From NCBI GenBank assembly GCA_018398575.1, contig JAGTXZ010000006.1:930001-994000 (forward strand): a stretch of DNA of 64,000 bases, read 5' to 3'. The position numbers were made by a program, and so were the translations under genes. The stretch comes from Ampelomyces quisqualis (lineage: Eukaryota; Ascomycota; Dothideomycetes; Pleosporales; Phaeosphaeriaceae). The first letter of the stretch is position 1; each line of letters begins with the position of its first letter. Positions 44,305 through 55,452 of the stretch are shown here, piece after piece. The notes under the pieces were generated by a model. It was given only the letters and a program-made list of their open reading frames with translations. It ran no database searches and was not told the DNA's origin.

Positions 44305-46008
44305 TCACCTACCTACATTACTCTCATCTCCCATCCTCCAAAGCACATCCCCCCTCCCAATCTCCACACACGTCAACCACCCCACCCCCTCCTTCTCAAC
44401 ATCCACCAACGACCCATTCCTAGCCACCTCTTGCACAACCCCACTCGCATACTCCTTCAACGCCTCCAAATCCTCTTCCAAACTCTCCAACGCGCTCGGC
44501 ATAATCTTCCCCATCAACCTCCTCGCCTCCTCAATCTTCAACCACGCCGACCCTCCCCGACCAATCTCCCGAAAAAGCGATCCGCGCCGCAAAGAAGGTC
44601 TGCGACAGTCATCAAGCGCGTTGAAGTTGCGCGCCAACGTGTCGCGGAACATCTGCACGACGAACCACGTGTTGAATTCAGAGTGGTTCTGCGCGTCGAC
44701 GGGGCGGTCGTTGTGCACGTTGATCGTGGTGAGGAGCAATTCACGCGAGATTTCTGTGCAGAGGGTAGTGAGTTGTGAGCTTTTTCGTTTGACGATGGCG
44801 AGGATGGAGGGCGGGAGGACGGCGCGGGCTGTGGGCCAGGGCCAGCTGGGGTGCGCGCCGATGATGTGGATTAGGGATTCGGTGTAGATTGCTTCGTTTT
44901 GCAGGGAGATGGATAGGAGGAGGAAGCGTGCGGGGTCGTGCGATATGGAGGCGTAGAGGGCTTGGCGGTGGTGGTGTAGGGCGGTGGAGATTTGGGTTGA
45001 GATGAGAGTGATGCAGGAGACGCTGCGTGCGATTTTGACGAGAGTTTCGCTGGCGGAGAGGGTGATGGGGAGGTTTGCTGTTGGGATGGTGAGGGGGATG
45101 GAGTAGAAAGATCCGAGGATTTGGTTGTAGGTTTCGATCATGGCGATGCGGGGTTGTTCGTCTGCGTCGAGCGTGTCTGATAATGATGCCGAGGAGGAGA
45201 TTGATGCTGGTGGTGTCGGCATACCATTTCGCTGTAGTGCTTCCGTCTTTGCATGGGACTGAATATCGTCCCCTTGAAGCAAAGGCTTGAACTCCTGAAG
45301 CACCAGTCTCATACATCCATCAAGCTCTTCCAGCAGGAAGAAATACCAAGTATGAAAGCATTTGTTGTCACGGGTGGAAGACTGCAGAGACTTCTTGAAC
45401 CATGGAGAGTGCCGCTCTAAAGTGGCGCTGTGAAGCTGCCACTTCCTTGACGGTGTTGTGGAGTTGCACTGTATGGAGACATTGCCACTGTGGAAGATAG
45501 GAAAGCTCTCGATGGATTCGGGGTGTCTTCGAGGCAGTTCAGTGTGCTCAGGAAGAGTGGCTTCGCATGATGCATTCTGTACAATCTTTGATAAAGAAGA
45601 CCTCGAGCTTGCCAAATTGCTTACGGTCGTCTCCACGTGCAGGGTTTTAGGCACAGTCGGGGGCGTGGACAGTCCGCTGACGTCGATGCTGGCGCAAGTC
45701 AGGATTGGATGCGGAGTGCTATGGGAACCCAAAAAGGCGGTAGCTTTGTGTGCTATCGATCCAGGTTGTAGTGAGATCATGGGCTCACTCGAAGCTTCGT
45801 CATCAGCACCAGCTGAGGATGCTGATCTTGATCCAGCTGCTTGTGATGATTCTGAAGGTGAGGGCGAGCATTGGCTACTTGATGTCAAGTTTCCGTCAGA
45901 GCCACTGGACGTGCTGGTGTCTGAGTCTGAGGAATACTCTGACGAGGCAGTCGATGCTGGCCCCTTGCAAGACGTCTCCCTCGATTTTGAGCGTCCCCGT
46001 TTCGCCAT
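44305..46008 (-). CDS. BTB/POZ-like protein, 567 aa, function unknown
   Basis: Single exon. The first 130 residues are Ser-rich and disordered, with basic KRGRSKSRE at the start. Residues about 180-235 (FPIFHSGNVSIQCN ... KWQLHSATLERHSPWFKKSL) resemble the first half of a BTB/POZ fold as found in many fungal proteins, though much of the domain is weak. The C-terminal 300 residues are mostly helical (ETLVKIARSVSCITLISTQI, EFNTWFVVQMFRDTLARNF). The in-frame ATG at 46008 (MAKRGRSK) is chosen; another ATG lies 13 codons upstream. It converges with the SARAF gene. Partner unknown. Confidence 0.6.
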   Translation of the reverse strand: MAKRGRSKSRETSCKGPASTASSEYSSDSDTSTSSGSDGNLTSSSQCSPSPSESSQAAGSRSASSAGADDEASSEPMISLQPGSIAHKATAFLGSHSTPHPILTCASIDVSGLSTPPTVPKTLHVETTVSNLASSRSSLSKIVQNASCEATLPEHTELPRRHPESIESFPIFHSGNVSIQCNSTTPSRKWQLHSATLERHSPWFKKSLQSSTRDNKCFHTWYFFLLEELDGCMRLVLQEFKPLLQGDDIQSHAKTEALQRNGMPTPPASISSSASLSDTLDADEQPRIAMIETYNQILGSFYSIPLTIPTANLPITLSASETLVKIARSVSCITLISTQISTALHHHRQALYASISHDPARFLLLSISLQNEAIYTESLIHIIGAHPSWPWPTARAVLPPSILAIVKRKSSQLTTLCTEISRELLLTTINVHNDRPVDAQNHSEFNTWFVVQMFRDTLARNFNALDDCRRPSLRRGSLFREIGRGGSAWLKIEEARRLMGKIMPSALESLEEDLEALKEYASGVVQEVARNGSLVDVEKEGVGWLTCVEIGRGDVLWRMGDESNVGR

Positions 46009-47537
46009 GCTGGGCTCGCAAAGGATATATAGCGACGATATTCGCATCCACAGTTGCTCCTGTCGTTGCAAACACAAGGAGAGATATCAGAGAGCAGAAG
46101 TTGTCATACAGGTATTGGGGGGCGTTAGGTCTGCCTCGTGGAATCTACAGTGAGAGAGAGTCGACCACAGCGCTTGAATACAGAGATTGCTATCGAAGCA
46201 ATACAGAGCTACCTCGGCCAGTGAACGATGAGGATGTCAAGGAGAGAGAAGCAGACGCCTAGTAATCAATGAGCAACACTTTGACAGTTAGAGAGGTGCT
46301 GACAGGCAGCAGATTGCTAGTGTTAAGTCAAGCAGAGGTGATAAAAAAGCACCACTGCGCGCAATTACATAGTTAAGATAAGTATCGCCGTGCTGTTTCT
46401 TCACAGCATGCATCAATTTGCGCATTGTCGAAAGCTTTTTCATGCCCGTGTGATATATGTAGCTAAGAGTCACAGCGATACGCTGCCATTGTAATTTCAC
46501 TCTGCCCTTGACATTGAGCCCGAGGATTTGTCTTTGACGTGTGGAGAATGCGTCGCTGCTCTGGGACGGGGTCGCCGAACGAGAATCCCGTTATCATTTT
46601 GTTCGCAGCAACGAACATTGAACGAAAGCATATGAAATGAGAGCGCAAGATGATCAACGCTAGGATCACGGTTTACCTACCAATCGGAGCTAGGTTGTCC
46701 TAGGTACCGGTAAACCGTAATGTCAGCCTAGGGACGGCGTATTCCTTGTTCACAACGCCAGTTCTTGATCTCTTCTTCAGGCTTCTGCGGAGTCTGATAC
46801 TCCCGTTCCACTTGTGACTACCGCAGTTGTTCAAGAAGCCTCTGCTCCAATCATGCGCTGTCAGAAACCGGATCGAATCGCTTAGTTAATTTGTACCCCT
46901 GTCTTGAAGCCCCTCATGTTCAGTGACCACAACCGGACACTTGCATACCTCCACGCAGATGCCGACGCATACAGCATGTGCAGAAGGTCGAGGTTCCAGA
47001 TCGTGGCCCACAAGGAAAAAGTGTAGACCTCGTATTGCCCCTGGTGCGTGCCTACGAGAAGGGTGTCGGCTTCCGAGGAAAACTCTTGCTCGGAATGAGC
47101 TTCACGTTGTGCCCGGCAAGCAAAATAGAGCACCAAAAATCTCCCATGAGGAGCAACAAGCAAAGACACTACCAAGACACTTAGCACGAAAGGTCAACCT
47201 CGGAATGTTGATGCCATGGGAGGATAAACATAGACGAGTTGGAGGAAGAAAGGTCAGCTGTGCGTGAATGTACAGGGACGTCTTCGACTAATATAGGCGA
47301 GTTGCAGCCACCAAATGTCGCGTACGATGTCGGTGACGTCACCCGATTCTGGCAAGCGGCATAGTCATGTCTCCCCGGGTGTTGTGCGAGTGAAAATGCG
47401 CAGTTGGGTTGCAGGCGCTCATAAGCAGGATAGACCCCGGGCGATCCTTGGAAGATGCACAAAACGTACGATCATTATCATCTCCACTGCACTAACAACA
47501 AGCATTCCAAGGTAGCTCTGGGCCCACGGTCACTCAA
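46009..47537. other. Intergenic with a 10-bp inverted repeat
   Basis: 1.5 kb between two divergently transcribed genes; short frames only. A perfect 10-bp inverted repeat (ACGGTTTACC at 46668-46677, GGTAAACCGT at 46709-46718) encloses 31 bp. The right end is the leader of the histidine kinase gene. Confidence 0.45.
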
Positions 47538-49613
47538 ATGCCGGCAAAAATGGCCGCCTCCTTGAAATCTTCGTTACCTAAGTCAGCCATCTCGACCAGC
47601 GTCCCACTCTCGCCAGCGACTCCCAGCGGCGACAAAAGTACACACAGCAGCACTTCCGACGACTTGATCCGCTATTCGCCCATCCCCACCGTCGTTTTGG
47701 ATGCCGGACTCGTGGTCCAACAGGTGTCAGACAGCTACGTAACGGTCTCAGGTACAGGCGACAGAGAAGACCTCGTTGGTCATTATGCACATGACTTGTT
47801 CGACAAGGTAGCAACATTTCCGGCTCACGCCCTTGCTCAAAGACTTATCCAAATCGCGCGACAATCTGCTATTGTACAACAGTTACAGCTCACGACTGAT
47901 ACTGGGATTACTTGGACTGTTCGTACGATTCCAATAATCCGGCATGCTAGTCTGCGCTACATTCAAATGGAGTTTCTTGATACAACGGAGGAGCACAAAA
48001 AACAGCTCGAGTTGGAGGAGCGCCTCTACATAAACGAAACGTACCGCATTCTCGTAGAGACTGTCAAGGATTATGCCATTTTCATGTTGGATCCCAACGG
48101 TAACGTCGCAACCTGGAATGCGGGTGCTCAAGCCTTCAAAGGCTACAAGCCTAGCGAGATCATAGGGAAGCACTTCTCAAACTTCTACAGTCAAGAAGAT
48201 CGTGACGCTCGCAAGCCAGAGAAAGAGTTGCGAGATGCACTGCGAGACGGTCGGGTAGAAGATGAAGGCTGGCGGTATCGATCAGATGGAAGCCGCTTCT
48301 ACGCTGGTGTTAATCTCACGCCCATTTACAAGGACGGTATACATCTTGGTTTCTCCAAGGTTACCAGAGATTTGACGGAGAGACGCAAGGCAGAAAACCA
48401 GCTGATCTCAGCATACGAGGAAGCTTCCAAGCTGAAGTCTGAATTCCTCGCCAATATGTCGCACGAAATAAGGACTCCGATGCATGGAATGTTATCAGCA
48501 CTAACTCTCCTGCTTGACACAAAGCTGGACGAGAATCAACTAGACCTCGCAAATGTCATCCAGGAATCCGGAGATGTCCTGCTCCAAGTCATCAACGATA
48601 TACTCGACTACAGCAAACTCGCATCTGGAAGTTTCTCCGTCAGCCACGACATCATCAGTGTTTCAGAGATCATACAATCCGTATTTCGAGCACATCTTAG
48701 GTGTCACAAGCCTGAGGTTCAGTTGGAAATCTCTCTTGACCCAAATCTCCCCAAATCCGCTGAGGGAGACAGTCTTCATTACCGCCAGATTGTTCAAAAC
48801 TTCCTGAGCAACGCCACCAAGTTCACCGAAGATGGATATGTGCGTATTGTCGCTGAGCTTGTGGCTGAAGACCAGGAGCACTACACCATCAAGACAGAAG
48901 TAATCGACTCTGGGATTGGGGTTCCGGTCCAGCAAGACTCAACTAAAGGGCTTTTCACTCCGTTCACTCAATTCGACAATTCTGCAACAAAACGCTTCAA
49001 GGGCACAGGTCTGGGCCTGAGCATATGCAAAAGTCTTGCTCCATTGATGGGTGGCGACATTGGCTACCTTCCCAATCCTGAAGGCCGCGGAAGCATTTTC
49101 TGGTTCACTGTCAAGCTCAAGAAGTGCAAGCAGTTGAGGGCCATCGATGTACTTGCGGAAGACATAAAATCTCTACCGACCGGATCTCCTGCGCCTACTG
49201 ATCCCATGGAAGAAATCAGAACTGTTGCTACAGGCAAGCGATTGCTATTGGCAGAGGACAACTTCATCAACCGAAAAGTGATGCTTCAAATGCTGGCCGG
49301 GCTGGGTTTCGATGGCGTTGACGTCGCTGTGGATGGTAAGGAGGCTGTCGCTAAGGCTGATGCAACCCTGCCACCTTACGATCTGATTCTCATGGACGTG
49401 AACATGCCGGTGCAAGATGGTGTGTCTGCAACAAAAGAGCTTCGCGAGAAGGGCGCCAAGGTACCAATCGTGGCCATGACAGCAAATGCGCTCAAAGGTC
49501 AAGCCGAAACTTACATTGCGAAAGGGATGTCTGGCTACATCGCCAAGCCGGTAGATCGTCCCTTGTTAATCAAGCTTTTGACCAAGTGTCTAAAGCAAGA
49601 GGGTGATGGGTGA
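47538..49613 (+). CDS. tcsA: Hybrid histidine kinase with PAS domains, TcsA/Fos-1-like, 691 aa
   Basis: Cytoplasmic two-component phosphorelay sensor, single exon. Domains: PAS-like 1 at about 42-150 (LIRYSPIPTVVLDAGLVVQQ), PAS/PAC 2 at about 165-285 (DYAIFMLDPNGNVATWN, ending GFSKVTRDLTERRKA), HisKA with phospho-acceptor His309 (FLANMSHEIRTPMHGML), HATPase with N box NFLSNATKF (about 421), G1 DSGIG (457) and G2 GTGLGLS (489), and a receiver domain from 566 with acceptor Asp620 (YDLILMDVNMP) and Lys670 (YIAKPVD). There are no membrane spans. The length and order match Aspergillus TcsA and Fos-1 (about 680-710 residues), whose mutants affect conidiation or stress. The orthology is by architecture. 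Confidence 0.85.
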   Translation: MPAKMAASLKSSLPKSAISTSVPLSPATPSGDKSTHSSTSDDLIRYSPIPTVVLDAGLVVQQVSDSYVTVSGTGDREDLVGHYAHDLFDKVATFPAHALAQRLIQIARQSAIVQQLQLTTDTGITWTVRTIPIIRHASLRYIQMEFLDTTEEHKKQLELEERLYINETYRILVETVKDYAIFMLDPNGNVATWNAGAQAFKGYKPSEIIGKHFSNFYSQEDRDARKPEKELRDALRDGRVEDEGWRYRSDGSRFYAGVNLTPIYKDGIHLGFSKVTRDLTERRKAENQLISAYEEASKLKSEFLANMSHEIRTPMHGMLSALTLLLDTKLDENQLDLANVIQESGDVLLQVINDILDYSKLASGSFSVSHDIISVSEIIQSVFRAHLRCHKPEVQLEISLDPNLPKSAEGDSLHYRQIVQNFLSNATKFTEDGYVRIVAELVAEDQEHYTIKTEVIDSGIGVPVQQDSTKGLFTPFTQFDNSATKRFKGTGLGLSICKSLAPLMGGDIGYLPNPEGRGSIFWFTVKLKKCKQLRAIDVLAEDIKSLPTGSPAPTDPMEEIRTVATGKRLLLAEDNFINRKVMLQMLAGLGFDGVDVAVDGKEAVAKADATLPPYDLILMDVNMPVQDGVSATKELREKGAKVPIVAMTANALKGQAETYIAKGMSGYIAKPVDRPLLIKLLTKCLKQEGDG

Positions 49614-51136
49614 AGGCCGCCCTGGTCCGTTACTTCTGGGCAAAGCTTGTGATCAGAGACGAAGCATTTCGAGCGACAAGATAATACCACGGTTGGAGTT
49701 TCTATCGCTGGGGATCTTATGCCGGCGCCCGCCATGTGAGCAAGAAGAGTCGGATCTACATGGAAAAAGTGGCAATCCCAAGATATGAGGCTCTATCAGT
49801 AAAAGGCCGGAGCACGAAATCCTGTTCAAGCAGATCGGCATGAGGATATATTGGGACCACGAAGCCATAATTCGCATGTAAAGCCATTTCAATAACGTAT
49901 GATAAAGATGGCATCGCTTTATGGCAAGTGGTCGGCGTGCCAAAGCCGCAGTCATAGTGTGTTCAGGAGAAACATGGTCGCAATGTTTGCAATTTCGACA
50001 ACAGCGCCACTCAATACAGATGGAAAGTGGTCACTCGCCAAGCGTGGATGCCAGGCAGATTGTTTTGATGTTTTTAAGCGCACTGGCCGATGATGAGAAC
50101 GTCGGTCAGCAACAGCTCGGACTTGATGTCACGGTCCTTTATCGCGACTAGTTGGTCGGCTGTGCCATTTACTCATCACGAGATGAGAACATGCCAGGGA
50201 CTACTTGAATTGGTCAGCCAGCCAGCCAGTCAATCGAACGAACTGATCCGCTGTCATGTTGCTGAGGACTGCTTACTGAATCGCTGCACAGAATTGCGAT
50301 GTAACTCGGTCTGCTCAGCCTCGCCGCGATGAAAAACTTGCTGCAACCTCCCTATCCGTCATTTCGAAGTTGCGGAGGCGGATCCAGACTCGCTGGACCC
50401 TGTCGCTGTTAGGCATGGCCAACAATATATACTATTCTATACACTGTTATTCTAAGTACAATGATCACATCTACCTTGTTAGTTGTTTGGCGCAGTGGCA
50501 TAGAGTTGTGTCCTACCATTTGCAGTTGTGCCTATCCTGCATCAACGGTCGCGATGCGTACACTAACATTTAACACGCTGTGTCTATCCCCTTGACAAAC
50601 TTTCGAACCAGATAAAACTTTTAGATACGTCACAGGAAGGCAAAGCCTAGCCTTGGCAACCTATCCGTCACTACTGGGCCGTACAGTCGTACCACAAGGC
50701 CGAACATTTTTGGCCCAGGAATAGTGGCGTCGTACGATCAAGAACTCGATTAGGGTCCGACACTGGTCCTGCAGTCGGCTTTCCTTGGGTTACCATTCTG
50801 TATTGTTGAATGTAGATTGTTACTGCTAAACTCCTTCCTTTGCAGCCTGCTTGAGGACTTAAGACTGAACACCGACCGTATTGTGTCATCTGCGAAGGAT
50901 GGCGTTTTGCCGGGAAGAAAGGTTCAGGATGTGGCTTTTGCAGCGAGACGGGGCTTTGGTCTAGGCAACGAGGGCGTGGATATGTTGGAGGCGGAAGAAG
51001 CAAGAGCAGGTTCTGGATAGATTTTGTGTTACAGCGAGGTGAGATGGTGGAAAGCATTGTGGCAAAAACAGGAGTGAAGCAAGTGAGGAATGGAACCGAG
51101 GGGGGCATCGGACCATAACTATGAGTATGTATTGGT
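49614..51136. other. Intergenic, no gene seen
   Basis: 1.5 kb with short frames on both strands. A CAGC-type microsatellite (CAGCCAGCCAGC) lies near 50216. The 145-codon minus frame at 51108-50671 is Pro/Leu-rich without motif and is not called. Confidence 0.4.
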
Positions 51137-51716
51137 TCAATGCTCAGCTACCAAGAAGTATTCAATACTACGTCTGATTTCCTGGATACATTTTGCTATG
51201 TCAATTGCATGGCCATTGTACAGCATATCTCGAAGCGTCATATCATAGCGATCGAAGACTAGTCCGACGACAAGACCTTTGTCAACGCATACGCCTCGAT
51301 AATAACACACGTTCGGATGATGACTTTGTCTCAAATTTCAATACCTCGCAAGTACGGATTTCTCGGAGGGTGATGTCTCGGTTCCAGAGAGGGTGGAACA
51401 ACGCGGTTAGTTGCTGGAGTAGGTCAATTTTCTTGGTGTAAACTGACGTATCGGTATTCGCAAGAGTCATGTTGACGGCGTTGAAAGCTGGGTATGCGCA
51501 AGTCAAGTCAAGCTTGACAGGCGGCGCGTTCCATAGCCACGGATTGGTTGTTTGATCTTGTCTCAGGGGGACTGCTGTTAGAGCATACCAAAGGCTGTCG
51601 TCTTTGCTTGAGTGTAGGACAGCATGTTTGTGGTCCTCATCGAGCAACTCAGATTGGATGATGCTTAACGTTAGTTGGGCAGTGAACTTTGAGTCAGAAT
51701 GTGACATGCTCGGCAC
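51137..51716 (-). pseudogene. Truncated, frameshifted protein kinase-like gene
   Basis: Kinase N-lobe remnant of a fungal family in which HPNI/VxRYxG and GLVLxRYxMTL are hallmarks. The first frame (51716 down to about 51330) ends near LREIRTCEVLKF; the next block RQSHHPNVCYYRGV, GLVVGLVFDRYDMTLRDML and KCIQEIRRSIEYF is one base out of register and stops at 51137, before any catalytic loop. No intron of normal size fits the shift. It lacks the HxD and DFG halves, so it cannot be an active kinase. It resembles the kinase-like relic at 63.0-63.7 kb in motif order. Confidence 0.6.
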
Positions 51717-53151
51717 CTCAGTCGATGTAGTTGATAGTTGAAACAGATTATTACACTAATAAGTGCACAGTATCTTAGATAGGGCGATGAGGCGGATCTG
51801 AGACAAGATCTAGTGGTGAATCAAACCAGCACTCATCTGCGCGTAGCGCAAGGTTTACGTTGTGTGAAGACAAATCATTAGTATACACAGTGAAGGACGC
51901 GTGCTGCGCCTCACACAATCAATGATTTAACTCCAAGTGTGTTTGTAACAGGCGAGCACAAAATTGTCTATACACGTCGGATTAACCCTGAAAAAGGGGT
52001 CCGTACTTCGTCATCATATTGTACGATCTCTCTCTTACCTCGATGCTTCTTGTTCCTCAAATTTCATGTTCGCTTAATCCACCACAAGTCAATAACGTGG
52101 ATCCCGCAGATACCCAGGTCCAAAATGCGGAAACTCATGGCAGTGATTCAAGGTACAAACCAGCGATGAAGATATTACACTTCCTTTACGTTGAGTTGAG
52201 CAAACTGGTCAAGCTAGGACTTACGTTCTAGTCAGCACGTGCGCTAGGCTTTGCGTCGCCATGATGAATGCTGAGAGTTGCGTTACGAGCATCCCGCACA
52301 TCGACCCCTCAACATGGATCCATCTTAACAGCTGCACACCACCTGAACTCATCCAGCCAGCCAAGTTCTATCCAAAGGCGGGCACATAATATACAAGTTT
52401 CGAGCCAGGTCCAGAGGAAAGTGAACATGATAAGTTGTGAGGCGAGTCCCGAGTGTGAAGACGGAATGTATCCATGCACAACGATCCAGAAGGATGAAAT
52501 AGAAGTATTTGAAGGTGGAAGCATGTCGCGACGACGAATCTCATGGTTGATCAAGCTTCGCGCTAACCCCACTAGCGCTTTGCCTATTTGAGCCATTTCA
52601 CTGGCGAACCATGAAACAGCAACCGCCCAGAGCATGACCCGATGCGGTATGTGCCATTAGTGATGCATAGGCATGCGCTGCATGCATCTACTGTGCAATT
52701 TACAGAGTACCACTGGCCATGAAAAATGCGCCGCCTTTAAGCGTGACGGTTGCATTCCCCAGCAGCCTAAGAGCCGTGCACCGATGATTGGCGCAAGCTC
52801 GCTTGCGCGGAAGCACGAAGGGCAGAGCATCCTTGCACGTTGCCTGCACCCGCGCCTTTCTCAACAACTCGCACACGCCCGACGCCGCCAGAACAACTCC
52901 ATCTCGGAACCCCCCTGCGACCCCCCAAACCATCGGCTTTGCGCACATCATTCGAATGCGACGTGCGCTGCGAAACTTTTGATACCCATATTAGCATTTA
53001 TCCAGCAGGCTGAGGGTCGCAAATCGGGTTTCGCGAGGTGCGCGCCCCTAGTGGCCACCTGGCTCCTTCTGCCACGGGCAGCAGGATTTGCAACCAGTCA
53101 CGTGCCTGGGCGGTCGCTTTGTTTTGACCAACACCCAACTCGCAACCCAGC
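51717..53151. other. Intergenic, EPL1 upstream region
   Basis: 1.4 kb, no credible gene. A CACGTG lies at 53099-53104, about 50 bp before the EPL1 start. Frames at 52268-52635 overlap on both strands with no recognisable motif. Confidence 0.4.
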
Positions 53152-55088
53152 ATGACGCAACGGGTTACCGGACAACGCTTTCGCCAGCGCAAGCTCTCCA
53201 CAAAGCAAAATCTCGCTATCGTCCGCGAGCACGAGGTCGAGCAGCTTGCCGATGACGATGCGTCGCGACACATTCCCAAGGTCGAGACGGGTGTTGAGAA
53301 GGGCGAGGAGATTGTGAGTTCACGCTATACCCTTTTTGGCTTTCACTCTCGTCGACGCAACTTTGGCGATCGCTTCCACGCATAGCGAGATGCGATGCGC
53401 GTTGTCGCAGTGCACTGCATCTCCTTACCGTTATTGCATATATCAACCCTCAGACTGACACATAGCCAGGAACACCATCTCCAAGCTGTTATCTCTGCCG
53501 CACAGGCCGCACAAGGCTCGACTGGCGGAAAGATCGCTCAACTCTACATCCCCACGCCAGATGCTGTCGCTAGTAAACTGCAGTATGAAGACGTGTACCC
53601 AAAACAGTTCAGGCAGCCTGCGACATACATCCGGTTTTCGTCTACTGTCGAAGACACGTCGGGGTGCCCGTATTGTATGACCAGTGATGATGTTGCATTC
53701 TTGAAATCATTCAACCAAGCACAAGGCAAGAAATTGCATTGTTCAGAAGATGAGTTCGAGGAGGTCATCAGCTTCTTCGAAGAAAAGACCCAAGATAGGC
53801 AGCCGTATGCTGATGTCGACAATTCTCCGGTTCTCGGATACGAAGAGCTAGAAGCAGAGTTTGACGAGACCATCAGTGAGTCAGCGCGTCGGTTCGCCAA
53901 GGACATCTACTCGCACTGGAAAAATCAACGACTGCTCAAGGGTAATCGTCCCCTACTCCCAGCGTTGAAGTTCGAGAAGAATCTCGAGACCGATGATGCT
54001 GATCCATATGTGTGCTTCCGTCGTCGCGAGGTACGCCAAGTACGGAAGACTCGCGGACGAGACGCGCAAGTGACCGAGAAGATCAAGAAACTGAGGAAGG
54101 ATTTGGAAGAAGCTCGTGTCCTGATGTCCCAGGTCAAACGTCGTGAGAACTTACAACGGGAACAACTTCATTGGGACAAAACCATCTTCGAACAGCGCAT
54201 GGCTGTTAAGGAGATCAAGAGGAAGCTGAGCATCAAGGGTGATGACGAAGAGCTCCTCATCACTCAAAAGGTAAGCCAATTTCCGAAGTTCAATCGAGTT
54301 CCGCTAACGCATTACAGCCTGCTCCCAAACCGAAGCGGCCAGCTGATCTTGAGAGAGTACGCCAAAATATTCCTGGCATGAAACCCAGGGATACTCGTCC
54401 AGACGGTCGCCTGGTGGACAGCGACCTTGTGTATCTCGAAGAGCAACAAGCCAAGAAGACCGAGGCGATCGACAGCTTCATCGAGGACAACCTTGTCAAG
54501 CACCAGAAATGGAACGTTGGCTGGGTGGATGCGACATGGCGGCCCATCACCCCGCCTTTGGAGCAAGCTGCTGCGAAGTCAGATTTCCGTACGGTCTTCA
54601 CAGAGTCGCAACTGCCCACTCCGCCAGCTTCTGTTTCTGATGAAGAAGGTGCTGATCCAATGGCAGTGGAGCGTGTGAACAAGCAGATGGATTCACGAAG
54701 AAGCGCCCGGATACGTTTCGCCACACCACCAGAAGACGTTCCGTTCCAGGATCAGTCGCGATTCCGACGGAGAACAGGGCGTGGTGGGCGCGTAATGATT
54801 GATCGTCGCGGCATGAAGCGGCAGAAGATTCAAAATGGTGAAATAGACGAGCGTGTTGCCGACCGATGGAAGTTCTCCGGCGACAGTAGCGAGGACGAGC
54901 AAGTGTACCCAGTCGATTGGACCGACACCATGCACATCAGGTACAGGAACATGATCGATCGCCAAGGCGAAAAGCAGCAACCACAACAAGCTGCGCCGGT
55001 CCCGAACCGGAGATCCATCGAGAACCTCAAGAGGTCAGCCTCAGGGCATCTCATGCCACCCACACCCACGAACGCTAGCGCCGGGTGA
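53152..55088 (+). CDS. EPL1: Enhancer of polycomb-like protein Epl1, 577 aa
   Basis: Scaffold of the NuA4/Piccolo histone H4 acetyltransferase, holding Esa1 and Yng2. Exons 53152-53313, 53470-54270 and 54318-55088; the first intron is 156 bp, long for this window. The N-terminal EPcA region starts with RFRQRKLSTKQNLAIVRE, the family signature, and continues with HIPKVETGVEKGEEIEHHLQ. The Yaf/Epl core includes YADVDNSPVLGYEELEAEFD, DADPYVCFRRREVRQVRKTR and a basic coiled coil (KIKKLRKDLEEARVLMSQ). The C-terminal third has basic patches and acidic Ser-rich stretches (SGDSSEDEQVYPVDWTD). The nuclear role is family knowledge. Confidence 0.93.
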
Positions 55089-55452
55089 GGTTCTTAGGGT
55101 GGTCATCTTCTCTTTCTCGCTCGGCAATTGTGACGGTGGTACCAGGTGTTGGTTTGTGGCGATTTATACCCTTTGTGTTTTCATTCGAGTAGGACGGTAC
55201 CATACGGAAGCGGGGCTTGGAGCAATCTACCAAAGTTATGTACAACATTCCAGGACTGGAGGGACTTTGGAGCGCGGACACGGCGGTCGAGAAGCCTGGA
55301 TGAAGATGACAGGTTAGCAAGCATATTGCAACTGTTTCTGGAAAATTTGCCTACCAGCTGTAACGTTGGGAAGCCGATAGAGCACGCCAACGTTGCGAAG
55401 ATAAAAAATCTGAAAACTTACCAAGGCCTATACATGCCGAGTGCCAATCATT

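Noticed and set aside
50671..51108. 145-codon minus-strand frame
   Set aside because: Pro/Leu-rich with no domain; composition looks like a reading of non-coding DNA.
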